A stretch of 19,214 nucleotides of DNA from positions 1 to 19,214 of the forward strand of contig CALAXO010000066.1 in the NCBI GenBank assembly GCA_937894955.1, in the 5' to 3' direction. Source of the DNA: an uncultured Clostridia bacterium. GTDB taxonomy: Bacteria; Bacillota; Clostridia; Christensenellales; CAG-138. Positions 6,457 to 14,797 of this stretch are shown here, piece by piece. Both the position numbers and the translations under genes were made by a program. The notes under the pieces are model-generated. The model did no database searches and had not been told where the DNA came from. It worked only from the letters and a program-made list of their open reading frames with translations. Position 1 is the stretch's first letter. Every line of letters begins with the position of its first letter.

Positions 6457-7995
6457 ATGCGAATTTTGAATTCAAACAATACACTTCCGGGCGAAGCTTT
6501 CTCCGATTCGTCTTATGACACACAGTGTCCGCAGCCGATTTGCAGCGGCATTGAAAGCAAGCTACCTTCCGCATTCGTCAAAAGAATGCGCATCGATTTC
6601 GAAACCGAGGCTGAGTTTGAGTGTTTTATTGCCCGTTATTCGGACGCACCCGTCCGCGCAATGCGTATAAACACACTTAAAATCTCGAAGGAACGCTTTA
6701 TTGATCTTTGCCCGTGGCAAATCAAGCAATCGGAGCTGCTTGACGAAGGTTTGATACTTGCCGAAAATCCGGAGCATATCGGAACGCATCCTTATCATAT
6801 CGCCGGACTCTTTTATATGCAGGAGCCCTCCGCCATGAGCGTCGTTGAAGCTGCCGAGATAACTCCCGGAATGCGTGTGCTCGACCTTTGTGCCGCACCC
6901 GGCGGCAAAAGCGGCGGAATCGCCGCAAGACTTTGCGGCAGCGGGATTCTTGTTTCAAACGAAATTATTCCGAATCGCGCAAAACTGCTTGCCCGCAACC
7001 TTGAGCGGCTCGGCATTGTGAATGCCGTTGTAACATCCGCTCATCCCGATGCCGTTGCGGAAGCCCTGCCGCAGTATTTCGATCGTGTTGTTGTTGACGC
7101 CCCCTGCTCCGGCGAGGGCATGTTCCGAAAGGATCCGACCGCAATTGCCGAATGGTCACCGGAACATGTTTCGGCATGTGCCAAGCGTCAGCAGCAAATT
7201 CTTGAAAGTGCATGCCGCTGCGTTGCGCCCGGCGGAAAGCTTATCTACTCCACATGTACATTCTCACGCGAAGAAAACGAAGATGTAATTGAGGAGTTTT
7301 GCCGTATACATCCGGAATTCACTGTTGAGATGCAGCGCAGGCTTTATCCGCATACATGCTGCGGAGAAGGGCATTTTGCTGCAAGACTGCAAAAGAACCG
7401 CAGCAGCTTTCACGACACTTCCGCATTCACGGCTTCCGCGGAATTTGCCTGCACCGCACAAAAAAAAGCAGGGACACGCAGCGGGCGTGCAAAACGTTCC
7501 GACCGAGTCCCCGATGCAGATACCCTGCCGCAAATTAAGGATAAATCCGAAATTGCGGCGCTTACAGAGTTCCTCAGGGATTCCTTTCTTGATTTCAGTG
7601 ATGAATCAAGGTTAAATGAATTTCTTCATGAAATCCGCCGTACGTCTGACGGCAGAATTGTTTATGCACCGTTCACCTTTCATGAAAACCTGCTCAGGCT
7701 GCGCATACTGTCCCTCGGGGTTGAAGTCGGTGAATTGCTTAAAGGCAGGCTCAAGCCCTGCCACTCGTTTTTTGTTGCGTGCCACGGGCTGCATTTCCGC
7801 AATGAAATTGGTTTTTCATCCGAATCGGATGAACTGCGTCGATACCTTTCGGGCAACACCGTCTCCGTTCCTGTCAATATGCGCGGTTTTGCTGCGGTTT
7901 CCGTTGACGGCTGTGCACTCGGTTTCAGCAAGGCTGTTGACGGCGTGCTTAAGAATCATTTTCCCAAAGGACTTGCGGTTGCCGCATTTCGTTGA
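6457..7995 (+). CDS. rsmF: RsmF/NSUN-type RNA (cytosine-5) methyltransferase
   Basis: The product, 512 residues from this start, is predicted to be a SAM-dependent methyltransferase that makes 5-methylcytosine in rRNA. The SAM-binding motif is DLCAAPGGK (143-151). The two family cysteines are in DAPCSGEGM (Cys217, motif IV) and STCTFS (Cys267, motif VI); by family knowledge the latter is the nucleophile. After a low-complexity linker (about 310-360) there is a C-terminal domain with LKGRLKPCHSF and a VSVDG-LGFSKAVDG region, as in RsmF-type enzymes, so the architecture is RsmF rather than RsmB. The exact target base is unknown. The start is uncertain: ATG 6457 has AAAGG only one base away, while TTG 6466 has that same GAAAGGA about ten bases upstream and may be the real start. 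The conserved part begins near LPSAFVKRM (residue 36). Confidence 0.88.
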   Translation: MRILNSNNTLPGEAFSDSSYDTQCPQPICSGIESKLPSAFVKRMRIDFETEAEFECFIARYSDAPVRAMRINTLKISKERFIDLCPWQIKQSELLDEGLILAENPEHIGTHPYHIAGLFYMQEPSAMSVVEAAEITPGMRVLDLCAAPGGKSGGIAARLCGSGILVSNEIIPNRAKLLARNLERLGIVNAVVTSAHPDAVAEALPQYFDRVVVDAPCSGEGMFRKDPTAIAEWSPEHVSACAKRQQQILESACRCVAPGGKLIYSTCTFSREENEDVIEEFCRIHPEFTVEMQRRLYPHTCCGEGHFAARLQKNRSSFHDTSAFTASAEFACTAQKKAGTRSGRAKRSDRVPDADTLPQIKDKSEIAALTEFLRDSFLDFSDESRLNEFLHEIRRTSDGRIVYAPFTFHENLLRLRILSLGVEVGELLKGRLKPCHSFFVACHGLHFRNEIGFSSESDELRRYLSGNTVSVPVNMRGFAAVSVDGCALGFSKAVDGVLKNHFPKGLAVAAFR

Positions 7996-8099
7996 TGCAG
8001 CCGACGGAGCTTTTGACAGTCGATTGTTTTCTGCACGGATTTTTGTGTCGTGCGGCTATGTTTTGACAACAAATTGATCGGATTATGTCCTTTTTTGTG

Positions 8100-8128
8100 T
8101 TGCATTCCGCACCCTGTTGTTATATAAT
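8100..8128 (+). promoter_or_regulatory. Sigma-A promoter of the small membrane protein gene
   Basis: TTGCAT (8100-8105), a 17-base spacer and TATAAT (8123-8128) are seen. The hexamers and spacing are identical to those of the promoter at 1691-1719. The gene start is at 8186, giving a leader of about 50 nt. A weak hairpin just upstream (GCACG 8033-8037, CGTGC 8049-8053) may end the methyltransferase transcript. Confidence 0.75.
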
Positions 8129-8185
8129 TATTGCGTTGGGATATACCGGTTCGCAATACTGTTCAACTTATACGGAGGTAAAAAT

Positions 8186-8593
8186 ATGAGAAACGGAAAT
8201 TCATCACTTATTCCTTCAATGAAGGCAAACACGCTGGCCTCGCTGGTCTATCTTTTCACTGCCGTGTTCGGCATTTTAAACAGCTTCTGGGGCTTTCTTG
8301 CCCTTGTAACGTTTGTCTGCGCGGTCGTGCTGATTTTCATTGAAAAGAACTCATTTGTGCGCAGGGCGTGTGTTCAGGTTATCTTTCTTCACATTGTCAC
8401 ATTCGTTTCCTCGTTGATATTCGGAATCCTTCTCGGAAAACTCGGATTCTTCAGGACTGTGCATTGGATCATCTGCACAATTATTGCATTATTCACGCTG
8501 TACTGCTCCTACCGCGCCGCAATGGGCAACAGATCGGACATTCCGTTTATCGGAAACATTGTTGATTCTGTTTGTTCCTCCCTGGGCATATAA
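8186..8593 (+). CDS. Small integral membrane protein, DUF4870/Tic20-like
   Basis: This is a 135-residue hydrophobic protein. After a short polar N-terminus it has a conserved-looking NTLASLVYLF span, a second span ending in VVLIFIEKNSFVRRAC, and two more spans (about residues 65-87 and 92-110). The C-terminal segment contains IPFIGNIV. The pattern of NTLA, then a span, then an IEK-N-FVR loop, then paired spans and an IP-IG motif matches the DUF4870/Tic20-like family, whose role in bacteria is not defined. The ATG at 8186 is chosen because GGAGG lies eight bases upstream; the open frame extends earlier but without a binding site. It has its own promoter (8100-8128). The next gene is 190 bases downstream, and a shared transcript is possible but not shown. 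Family assignment is by eye and moderately sure; function is unknown. Confidence 0.78.
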   Translation: MRNGNSSLIPSMKANTLASLVYLFTAVFGILNSFWGFLALVTFVCAVVLIFIEKNSFVRRACVQVIFLHIVTFVSSLIFGILLGKLGFFRTVHWIICTIIALFTLYCSYRAAMGNRSDIPFIGNIVDSVCSSLGI

Positions 8594-8613
8594 TTTGCCA
8601 GGGACATTGTTCA

Positions 8614-8653
8614 CGGGTCGCCGACGGCGTTCCCGGAGTTTGGTCGGTTTTTT
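8614..8653 (+). terminator. Possible terminator after the DUF4870-like gene
   Basis: A CGGG...CCCG hairpin (8614-8635) with inner GCC/GGC pairs overlaps an alternative stem, CCGAC (8621-8625) with GTCGG (8643-8647). The second stem is followed immediately by six T (8648-8653). The stem is short and the loop long, so this is a weak call. Confidence 0.35.
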
Positions 8654-8783
8654 GTTCGGCCATCCCGCAGAACAATGTATTTCCCGCATAAACGTATATA
8701 AATGAATTAATCGGCGCATTACTGTATGGGCACCGATCAAGCGTTCAATCAACACGTACACAAAACAAATAAGGAGGCTGCAA

Positions 8784-9374
8784 ATGGCTTTTTTTGATAA
8801 AATCGGCGACAAGGCGAAGGGTCTTGTTGATTCCGCAAAAATAACTTACAAGGTTTCCGAAGAAAAGGGCAAGCTTTCGGAGCTTTATGAGCATCTCGGA
8901 CTTTTGGTTTGGGAAGCACATCAAAACGATGCCGAACCGCCGGCGGAACTTGTTCCCGTATTTGACAGGATACGCGAAATTCATGCTTCCATTGAAAAGC
9001 TTACATCTGAGCTTTCGAGCGTTAAGCCCAAAATCAACACCAATGACAATAACGGCAGCAACGGAGAATGCTGCTGCAGCTCGAATGATTCCTCCGATGA
9101 GGATTCGTCCGATGCCCAAAGCTGTAATAATGCTGTAACCGAGTATGAATGCAGTTGCGGCGATTTTCATGCCGCTGACGGCACAATTAAGTGCCCGAGC
9201 TGCGGTCGGCAGATCGACAGGCTTTCCGCTTTCTGCCCGTGCTGCGGCAACAAGCTTCCCGCCGATGCCCACTCCGCAAAATCCGATTGTTCGACAAAGC
9301 GCTATTGCGCTGCATGTGGTTCCGAGTTGAATTCCGCTGCTTTGTTTTGCCCGCACTGCGGAGCAAAGAATTAA
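8784..9374 (+). CDS. Double zinc-ribbon protein with helical N-terminal domain, function unknown
   Basis: The protein has 196 residues and no signal peptide or membrane span, so it is probably cytoplasmic. Residues 1-85 are helical and charged (MAFFDKIGDKAKGLVDSAK at the start). Residues about 86-118 form a Ser/Asp/Asn/Cys-rich linker that includes a CCC run. Two zinc ribbons follow: Cys137-X2-Cys140 with Cys151-X2-Cys154, and Cys175-X2-Cys178 with Cys189-X2-Cys192. Both end in the CGNKL/CGAKN pattern of small zinc-ribbon domains. AAGGAGG (about 8771-8777) precedes the ATG. No clear promoter was found in the 190 bases upstream. The next gene, valS, has its own strong promoter just after this stop. 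Zinc binding is a safe inference; any partner or nucleic-acid target is unknown. Confidence 0.82.
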   Translation: MAFFDKIGDKAKGLVDSAKITYKVSEEKGKLSELYEHLGLLVWEAHQNDAEPPAELVPVFDRIREIHASIEKLTSELSSVKPKINTNDNNGSNGECCCSSNDSSDEDSSDAQSCNNAVTEYECSCGDFHAADGTIKCPSCGRQIDRLSAFCPCCGNKLPADAHSAKSDCSTKRYCAACGSELNSAALFCPHCGAKN

Positions 9375-9401
9375 CGATTTCAATATATTGCTGCATTGCT
9401 G

Positions 9402-9430
9402 TTGACATGGCGTTATGTATCGATTATAAT
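9402..9430 (+). promoter_or_regulatory. Consensus sigma-A promoter of valS
   Basis: TTGACA (9402-9407), a 17-base spacer and TATAAT (9425-9430) are a perfect consensus with optimal spacing. It lies 27 bases after the zinc-ribbon stop. The predicted start near 9437 begins the T-box leader. Confidence 0.92.
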
Positions 9431-9436
9431 TAAATT

Positions 9437-9737
9437 TGTTTAATACTGCGTTGACGAAGAGGAGTAGCACTCTGTCGGCAAAAGAGATTTTTCCCCCTCG
9501 GCTGAAAGGGAAATTTGCAGAGACAGTGCGTGAAGGTCGCTTCTGAGCATTCGGGGGTAGCAACCCGAACGGCACGCCCCGTTACGGCGATTCAAGTGGA
9601 ACGCATTCGTTCGGCATTCTGTGCTGCAATTTTCTGTTTTGATTATTGCCCGCATCGGCTGTCCACTGCGTTCAACAAAGGTGGTACCGCGAGCGCACCT
9701 CTCGTCCTTTGAAGATGAGAGGTGCGATTTTATTTTT
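9437..9737 (+). promoter_or_regulatory. T-box riboswitch controlling valS (valine-tRNA sensing)
   Basis: T-box leaders bind uncharged tRNA: the specifier codon in Stem I reads the anticodon and the T-box bulge pairs with the tRNA 3' end to stabilise an antiterminator. The conserved T-box AAGGTGGTACCGCG is at 9678-9691. A strong terminator follows it, and its 5' arm overlaps the antiterminator region. In Stem I, GAAG is followed by GTC (9536-9538) and G, in the same register as GAAC-UAC in the Bacillus tyrS leader. The specifier is therefore read as GUC (valine), which agrees with the valS gene directly downstream. The T-box call is certain; the specifier is assigned by motif position without folding. 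Confidence 0.95.
9694..9737 (+). terminator. T-box terminator hairpin before valS
   Basis: CGCACCTCTC (9694-9703) pairs perfectly with GAGAGGTGCG (9717-9726) around a 13-base loop. It is followed by A, TTTT, A, TTTTT (9727-9737). This is the conditional terminator of the T-box leader. The valS ribosome binding site CGGAGG (9738-9743) begins immediately after the T-tract. Confidence 0.93.
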
Positions 9738-9751
9738 CGGAGGTACTTAAA

Positions 9752-12457
9752 ATGTGCGATCATTGCAGCAAGCAGGGCATTGAAAACGCAGCCGGAATTG
9801 CAGACACCGCAGCTGCACCCGACGAAATGCCCAAAACCTATAACCCTTCTTCTGTTGAAGAAAAGCTGTACAAAAAATGGGAAGAGCGCGGATATTTTCA
9901 TTCCGAGCCGAATCCCGATAAGCCGCCTTACACCATTGTGATTCCCCCACCCAACATCACGGGTCAGCTCCACATGGGACATGCACTTGATGAAACCATG
10001 CAGGACATACTGATTCGATACAAACGTATGAGCGGTTTTGAAACACTCTGGCTGCCCGGCACAGATCATGCATCCATTGCAACCGAAGTTAAGGTTGTTA
10101 ACAAACTTGCGGCCGAAGGCATTTCAAAAGCGGATATCGGCAGAGAGGGTTTTCTTGAATATGCTTGGGCATGGAAAAAAGAATACGGCGGACGCATAGT
10201 TACTCAGCTTCGCAAGCTCGGTTCTTCCTGCGATTGGGAGCGCGAACGCTTCACAATGGATGACGGATGCAGCAGAGCAGTTACGAAAGTTTTTGTTGAT
10301 TTATATAAAAAAGGTCTGATTTACCGCGGCGATCGCATCGTCAACTGGTGTCCGCACTGCAAAACGGCGATTTCCAATGCGGAGGTTGATTTTGTTGAAC
10401 AGCCCAGCAACCTTTGGCATGTTCGCTATGATGCGCCGGACGGCAGCTATTCCATCATCTGCGCAACGACCCGCCCGGAAACCATCCTCGGCGACACAGG
10501 CATAGCCGTTAACCCCAATGACCCGCGCTATACGGAAATTGTCGGCAAAACCGTTGTTGTGCCCATCATCGGCAGGGAAATTCCCATAGTTGCGGATGAA
10601 TATGTTGAAATGGACTTCGGCACCGGTGCCGTTAAAATCACTCCGAGTCATGATCCGAACGATTTTGAAGTCGGTCAGCGCACGGGACTCCCCCGCATGT
10701 GTGTGTTCACGGAGGACGGGCATATCAACGAACTCGGCGGAAAATATGCCGGACTTACAACCAAAGAATGCCGCAAAATATTTGTTGAAGATCTCAGGCA
10801 ATGCGGCGCACTGGTTAAAATCGAGCCCTACAGCCACAACGTCGGCACATGCTACCGCTGCGGCACAACTATCGAACCCATGGTCTCCAAGCAATGGTTC
10901 GTTGCCGTAAAGGATCTTGCGGAACCCGCCGTTAAGGCGGTTGAAAGCGGACGAATTCGCTTTGTTCCCGAAAGATATGCTCAAACGTACTATAACTGGA
11001 TGTACAACATCCGTGACTGGTGCATTTCCCGCCAGCTCTGGTGGGGACATCGTATTCCCGCATATTATTGTGACTGCTGCGGCGAAACCATTGTTGAAGA
11101 AAACGCGCCGGAACGCTGTCCGAAATGCGGCAGTACAAACCTGCATCAGGATGTCGACGTTCTTGACACATGGTTCTCATCGGGCATGTGGCCGTTCTCC
11201 ACTCTCGGCTGGCCGGATAAAACCCCGGAACTGAAGTATTATTACCCGACGTCCACCCTTGCCACAGGCTATGACCTTATCTTCTTCTGGATTGCAAGGA
11301 TGATAATGTTCGGATTGTATGTTATGGGTGACGTTCCGTTCGACACAGTCTATATTCACGGCATGGTTCGCGACGAGCAGGGGCGAAAAATGAGCAAGTC
11401 CCTCGGCAACGGAATCGACCCGTTGGAGATAATCAAAGAGTATGGTGCTGATTCCCTGCGTTTCAGCCTGACTTCCGGCACTGCCGCAGGCACTGACATG
11501 CGCTATCAGCCCAAAAAGGTTGAGGCCGCGCGCAATTTCTGCAACAAGGTTTATAATGCTTCCCGCTTCGTGATGATGAACCTCGGCGACGGTGAGCTGC
11601 AGCCCGTTGACATGAGCATAACCGACATTGCGGATAAATGGATCCTGCATCGTCTGAACGAAGTTACCGAAGCCGTGACGTCGAATCTCGACTCGTTCGA
11701 TCTGAATCTTGCCGTTGACAAAATTTACAGCTTCATTTGGACGGAATTCTGCGATTGGTACATTGAAATGGCGAAACCCCGCCTTTACGGCGAGGATGAA
11801 GTGCAAAAAGCAAACGTTCGCGCCATCCTTGTTCATGTACTCAAAAACAGCATGAAGCTGCTGCATCCGTTCATGCCTTTTATCACCGAGGATATTTACA
11901 CCCGTCTGCCCGGCAGCGAGGAAACCGTTATGCTATCCGTATGGCCGAAGGCAGAGGGCGCATTCAGCTTCCCCGCCGAAGCCGCCGCTGCCGACGGACT
12001 TATGGACATGGTTCGCGCGATCCGCAATGTTCGCGCAGAGATGAATGTTCCCCCTGCAAAACGTGCGCATGTAACGATCGTTACAAACGCAGCAAACGAG
12101 GCGGCATGCCGTGCCGCAGCACCGTATCTGAATAAGCTTGCCGGTGCAAGCACGGTTTCCGTACAGCTCGACAAGTCCGGCATTGACAGGAATGCAGTTT
12201 CGGTTGTTTCAACGCTCGGCGAGGCCTTTATGCCGATGAATGAGCTTATTGATATTGCAAAGGAACTCGACCGCCTTGCAAAGGACAGGAAGCATTGGCA
12301 GAGCGAAGTTTCCCGTGCCGAAGGCAAGCTGAATAACCAAGGTTTCCTTGCAAAAGCACCCGAAAAGGTTGTTGAGGAAGAACGTTCAAAGCTTGAAAAG
12401 GCAAAAGAAATGCTTGCAAAACTTGAAGCACGCATTGCCGAAATGCAAAGCATGTAA
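9752..12457 (+). CDS. valS: Valyl-tRNA synthetase
   Basis: This 901-residue class I synthetase attaches valine to tRNA-Val. The HIGH motif is HMGH (74-77), in PPNITGQLHMGHALDE. KMSKS is at 546-550 in GRKMSKSLGNG. The CP1 editing domain, which removes misactivated threonine, lies at about 210-350 and includes TTRPETILGDTG. Zinc-binding-type Cys clusters are seen at CYRCG and CDCCGE...CPKCG (about 440-460). The anticodon-binding domain follows, and the C-terminal coiled coil typical of ValRS occupies about the last 65 residues. The ATG at 9752 is used because CGGAGG lies eight bases upstream; an in-frame ATG at 9722 falls inside the terminator stem and is rejected. About 25 extra residues beginning MCDHCSKQG precede the usual MPKTYNP start. 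Regulation is by the T-box upstream. Confidence 0.97.
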   Translation: MCDHCSKQGIENAAGIADTAAAPDEMPKTYNPSSVEEKLYKKWEERGYFHSEPNPDKPPYTIVIPPPNITGQLHMGHALDETMQDILIRYKRMSGFETLWLPGTDHASIATEVKVVNKLAAEGISKADIGREGFLEYAWAWKKEYGGRIVTQLRKLGSSCDWERERFTMDDGCSRAVTKVFVDLYKKGLIYRGDRIVNWCPHCKTAISNAEVDFVEQPSNLWHVRYDAPDGSYSIICATTRPETILGDTGIAVNPNDPRYTEIVGKTVVVPIIGREIPIVADEYVEMDFGTGAVKITPSHDPNDFEVGQRTGLPRMCVFTEDGHINELGGKYAGLTTKECRKIFVEDLRQCGALVKIEPYSHNVGTCYRCGTTIEPMVSKQWFVAVKDLAEPAVKAVESGRIRFVPERYAQTYYNWMYNIRDWCISRQLWWGHRIPAYYCDCCGETIVEENAPERCPKCGSTNLHQDVDVLDTWFSSGMWPFSTLGWPDKTPELKYYYPTSTLATGYDLIFFWIARMIMFGLYVMGDVPFDTVYIHGMVRDEQGRKMSKSLGNGIDPLEIIKEYGADSLRFSLTSGTAAGTDMRYQPKKVEAARNFCNKVYNASRFVMMNLGDGELQPVDMSITDIADKWILHRLNEVTEAVTSNLDSFDLNLAVDKIYSFIWTEFCDWYIEMAKPRLYGEDEVQKANVRAILVHVLKNSMKLLHPFMPFITEDIYTRLPGSEETVMLSVWPKAEGAFSFPAEAAAADGLMDMVRAIRNVRAEMNVPPAKRAHVTIVTNAANEAACRAAAPYLNKLAGASTVSVQLDKSGIDRNAVSVVSTLGEAFMPMNELIDIAKELDRLAKDRKHWQSEVSRAEGKLNNQGFLAKAPEKVVEEERSKLEKAKEMLAKLEARIAEMQSM

Positions 12458-12483
12458 TGTTGCCTTAGGCATTTAACAACGCT

Positions 12484-12509
12484 GAAGGATTCCCGCACGG
12501 GGATCCTTC
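12484..12509. other. Strong hairpin after valS without T-tract
   Basis: GAAGGATTCCC (12484-12494) pairs over 11 positions (one G-T) with GGGGATCCTTC (12499-12509) around a four-base loop. No T-run follows on either strand. It probably stabilises or ends the valS transcript, but it is not a canonical terminator. Confidence 0.5.
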
Positions 12510-12565
12510 GGTAAGCATAATCCGCAAATATATTGCAAAACACGCAAATGTTGAAAACCAATGTG

Positions 12566-12594
12566 TTTACAACGCTGATTTTTTATGTTATAAT
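12566..12594 (+). promoter_or_regulatory. Sigma-A promoter of the EF-G-like gene
   Basis: TTTACA (12566-12571), a 17-base spacer and TATAAT (12589-12594) are seen. The predicted start near 12601 leaves a leader of about 110 nt before the ATG at 12712. Confidence 0.72.
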
Positions 12595-12711
12595 TAGGAA
12601 TAGTGTGTACGCTTGTGCGCGTTTCGCTTCCGATTCCGTGCGCAGCGCAGCCAGGATTGATAAACAAATGTTTAATTATTAATTACCACGAGAGGGGAAA
12701 TAAACAACGAT

Positions 12712-14784
12712 ATGAAAAACTATCAAGCTGACAGTATCCGCAATATCGCCGTCCTCGGCCACGGCGGAGAAGGCAAAACCACTTTGACCGAAGCAATGCT
12801 TTTCAATGCAGGGCTTCTCGACCGCATGGGCAAGGTTGACGACGGCACGACCGTTTCCGACTACGATCCCGAAGAAATCAAAAGACACATTTCCATCAGC
12901 GCAGCTGTTGCTCCCTTTGAGTGGAAAGGAACCAAAGTCAACCTTATTGACGCTCCCGGTTTCTTCGATTTCTACGGCGAAGTATACGAAGCAATGGCTC
13001 TTGCCGATTCCGCCATTATCGTTTGCAGTGCAGTTTCCGGTCCCGTTGTCGGCACCGAAAAAGCAATGAGCATGTGTAAAAAAGCAAACATGCCCCGCAT
13101 GATCGTCATCAACCAGATGGATCGCGAAAACGCAAACTTTGACAAGGCAATCGAGGGTCTGCACGACAAGTTCGGCGTTACCTGCGTTCCCATTCAGCTC
13201 CCCATTATCGAAAAAGGCGCATACGTTGGATACGTTGACCTGACCACCATGACCGCAAAGAGATTCGACGGCAAGGGCGAAAAGGAAATCGACATTCCTG
13301 CTTCTCTCGCAGGCCGTGCCGAAGAATTGCGCGAAGCTCTTATGGAAGCAGCCGCAGAGGGCGATGAAGAGCTCATGATGACCTATCTTGACACAATGGA
13401 ACTCAGCCAGGAAGAGATCATTCGCGGTCTCAACCTCGGTATTGCAGAAGGTGCCGTAACTCCCGTTTGCTGCGTTTCCGCGCTGCTCAACACCGGCGTT
13501 CACACCCTCATGAACAACCTTGTTCACTATATGCCCACAGCTGACAAGGCACCCATCCGCCCCGCTGTCAACGCCCGCACAGGCGAAGCCATTGAAATCA
13601 AGCGCGACGGCAAGTTTGCCGCTCAGATCATGAAGACCGTTGCTGACCCCTTTGTCGGCAAGATCTCCATCATGAAGGTTTATGCAGGCTCCATTGATGC
13701 AACCTTTGCAGCATACAACCCCAACGCCGAAAAAAGTGAAAAATCCGGCGCGGTTTACATGATGCGCGGTAAGAACCTTATCAACGTTGACAGGCTCTGC
13801 GCAGGCGATATCGGCGCAATGGCAAAGCTTCAGTTCACAAACACCGGCGATACTCTGACCGACCCCGCAGAACCCGTCAAGTTCGCACCCATCGAGTTCC
13901 CCGCTCCCTGCATTTCTCTTGCAGTTTCCGCAAAGAAACAGGGCGAAGAAGATAAAGTCTTTGCAGGCATCAACCGCCTCACCGAAGAAGATCCCACCAT
14001 GGAGATCGAGAAGAATGCCGAAACCGGCGATGTTCTTATCAAGGGTCTCGGTGAAATGCATGTTGACGTTATCTGTGCAAAGCTTAAAAACAAGTTCAAG
14101 GTTGAAGCAAGCCTTGCAGATCCCCGCATTCCCTATCGTGAGACTATCCGTACCACGGCAGAGGCTGAAGGTAAGCATAAAAAGCAGACCGGCGGTGCAG
14201 GTCAGTTCGGGGTCGTTCAGATGCGCTTCGAACCCTCCCCCACGGGCGAATTTGAATTTGTTAACGCAATCGTCGGCGGCGTAGTTCCCAAGGAATTCAT
14301 CCCCGCGGTTGAAAAGGGTCTCCGCGAAGCAATGGTCAAGGGTGTTCTTGCAGGCTATCCCATGGTCGGCATCAAAGCTACTCTTTACGATGGCAAATAC
14401 CACCCCGTTGACTCCAAGGAAGTTGCGTTCAAATCCGCAGCCCGTCTCTCCTACAAGGCTGCCTGTGCAAAAGCTTCCCCCGTGCTTATTGAACCGATCT
14501 ATCGTTATGAAGTTCTCGTTCCCAATGAGTACATGGGCGATATCATGGGCGATATGAGCCGCCGCCGCGGCCGTCTCATCGGCACCAACCCCACTTCCGA
14601 GGGTACCGTTGTTATCGCGGAAGCTCCCTTGAGCGAAATGTTCAAGTATGCAACCGACCTGCGCAGCATGACTCAGGGGCGCGGTTCCTTCACCAGTGAG
14701 TTTGTTCGCTATGAAGATGTTCCCGCAAACGTTGCTCAGAAGATTATTGAGTCCGCAAAGAAGGACGACGAGGACGACGAATAA
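12712..14784 (+). CDS. Elongation factor G paralogue (EF-G2-like translational GTPase)
   Basis: This 690-residue protein has the whole EF-G layout: GTPase domain, domain II, III, a domain IV with the GGAGQFGVV segment and the YHPVDSKEVAFK tip region, and domain V. The GTPase motifs differ from canonical EF-G. G1 is GHGGEGKT (16-23) rather than AHIDAGKT. Switch I has HISIS with Ser61 in place of the Mg-binding threonine. G3 is DAPGFFDF (80-87), so the catalytic histidine of DTPGH is replaced by Phe84. G4 is NQMD (134-137). These are features of the EF-G-like paralogue group rather than the main FusA, which usually sits beside rpsL/rpsG. Its role (translocation, ribosome rescue or stress) cannot be told from sequence. 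Codon use is strongly biased (CCC, CTC, AAC, AAG), suggesting high expression. The nearest purine-rich site, GAGAGGGG (12690-12697), is about 14 bases from the ATG, which is unusually far. Confidence 0.9.
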   Translation: MKNYQADSIRNIAVLGHGGEGKTTLTEAMLFNAGLLDRMGKVDDGTTVSDYDPEEIKRHISISAAVAPFEWKGTKVNLIDAPGFFDFYGEVYEAMALADSAIIVCSAVSGPVVGTEKAMSMCKKANMPRMIVINQMDRENANFDKAIEGLHDKFGVTCVPIQLPIIEKGAYVGYVDLTTMTAKRFDGKGEKEIDIPASLAGRAEELREALMEAAAEGDEELMMTYLDTMELSQEEIIRGLNLGIAEGAVTPVCCVSALLNTGVHTLMNNLVHYMPTADKAPIRPAVNARTGEAIEIKRDGKFAAQIMKTVADPFVGKISIMKVYAGSIDATFAAYNPNAEKSEKSGAVYMMRGKNLINVDRLCAGDIGAMAKLQFTNTGDTLTDPAEPVKFAPIEFPAPCISLAVSAKKQGEEDKVFAGINRLTEEDPTMEIEKNAETGDVLIKGLGEMHVDVICAKLKNKFKVEASLADPRIPYRETIRTTAEAEGKHKKQTGGAGQFGVVQMRFEPSPTGEFEFVNAIVGGVVPKEFIPAVEKGLREAMVKGVLAGYPMVGIKATLYDGKYHPVDSKEVAFKSAARLSYKAACAKASPVLIEPIYRYEVLVPNEYMGDIMGDMSRRRGRLIGTNPTSEGTVVIAEAPLSEMFKYATDLRSMTQGRGSFTSEFVRYEDVPANVAQKIIESAKKDDEDDE

Positions 14785-14797
14785 TTTTTCGTTTCAG

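Noticed and set aside
9468..9472. GCACTC near 9466-9472 as half of a CIRCE element
   Set aside because: It lies in Stem I of the valS T-box and has no matching inverted half at nine bases.
12679..14403. 574-residue open frame on the minus strand opposite the EF-G-like gene
   Set aside because: It is a codon-bias shadow of a strongly biased gene. Its translation is Cys/Gly/His-rich without domains and it has no binding site.
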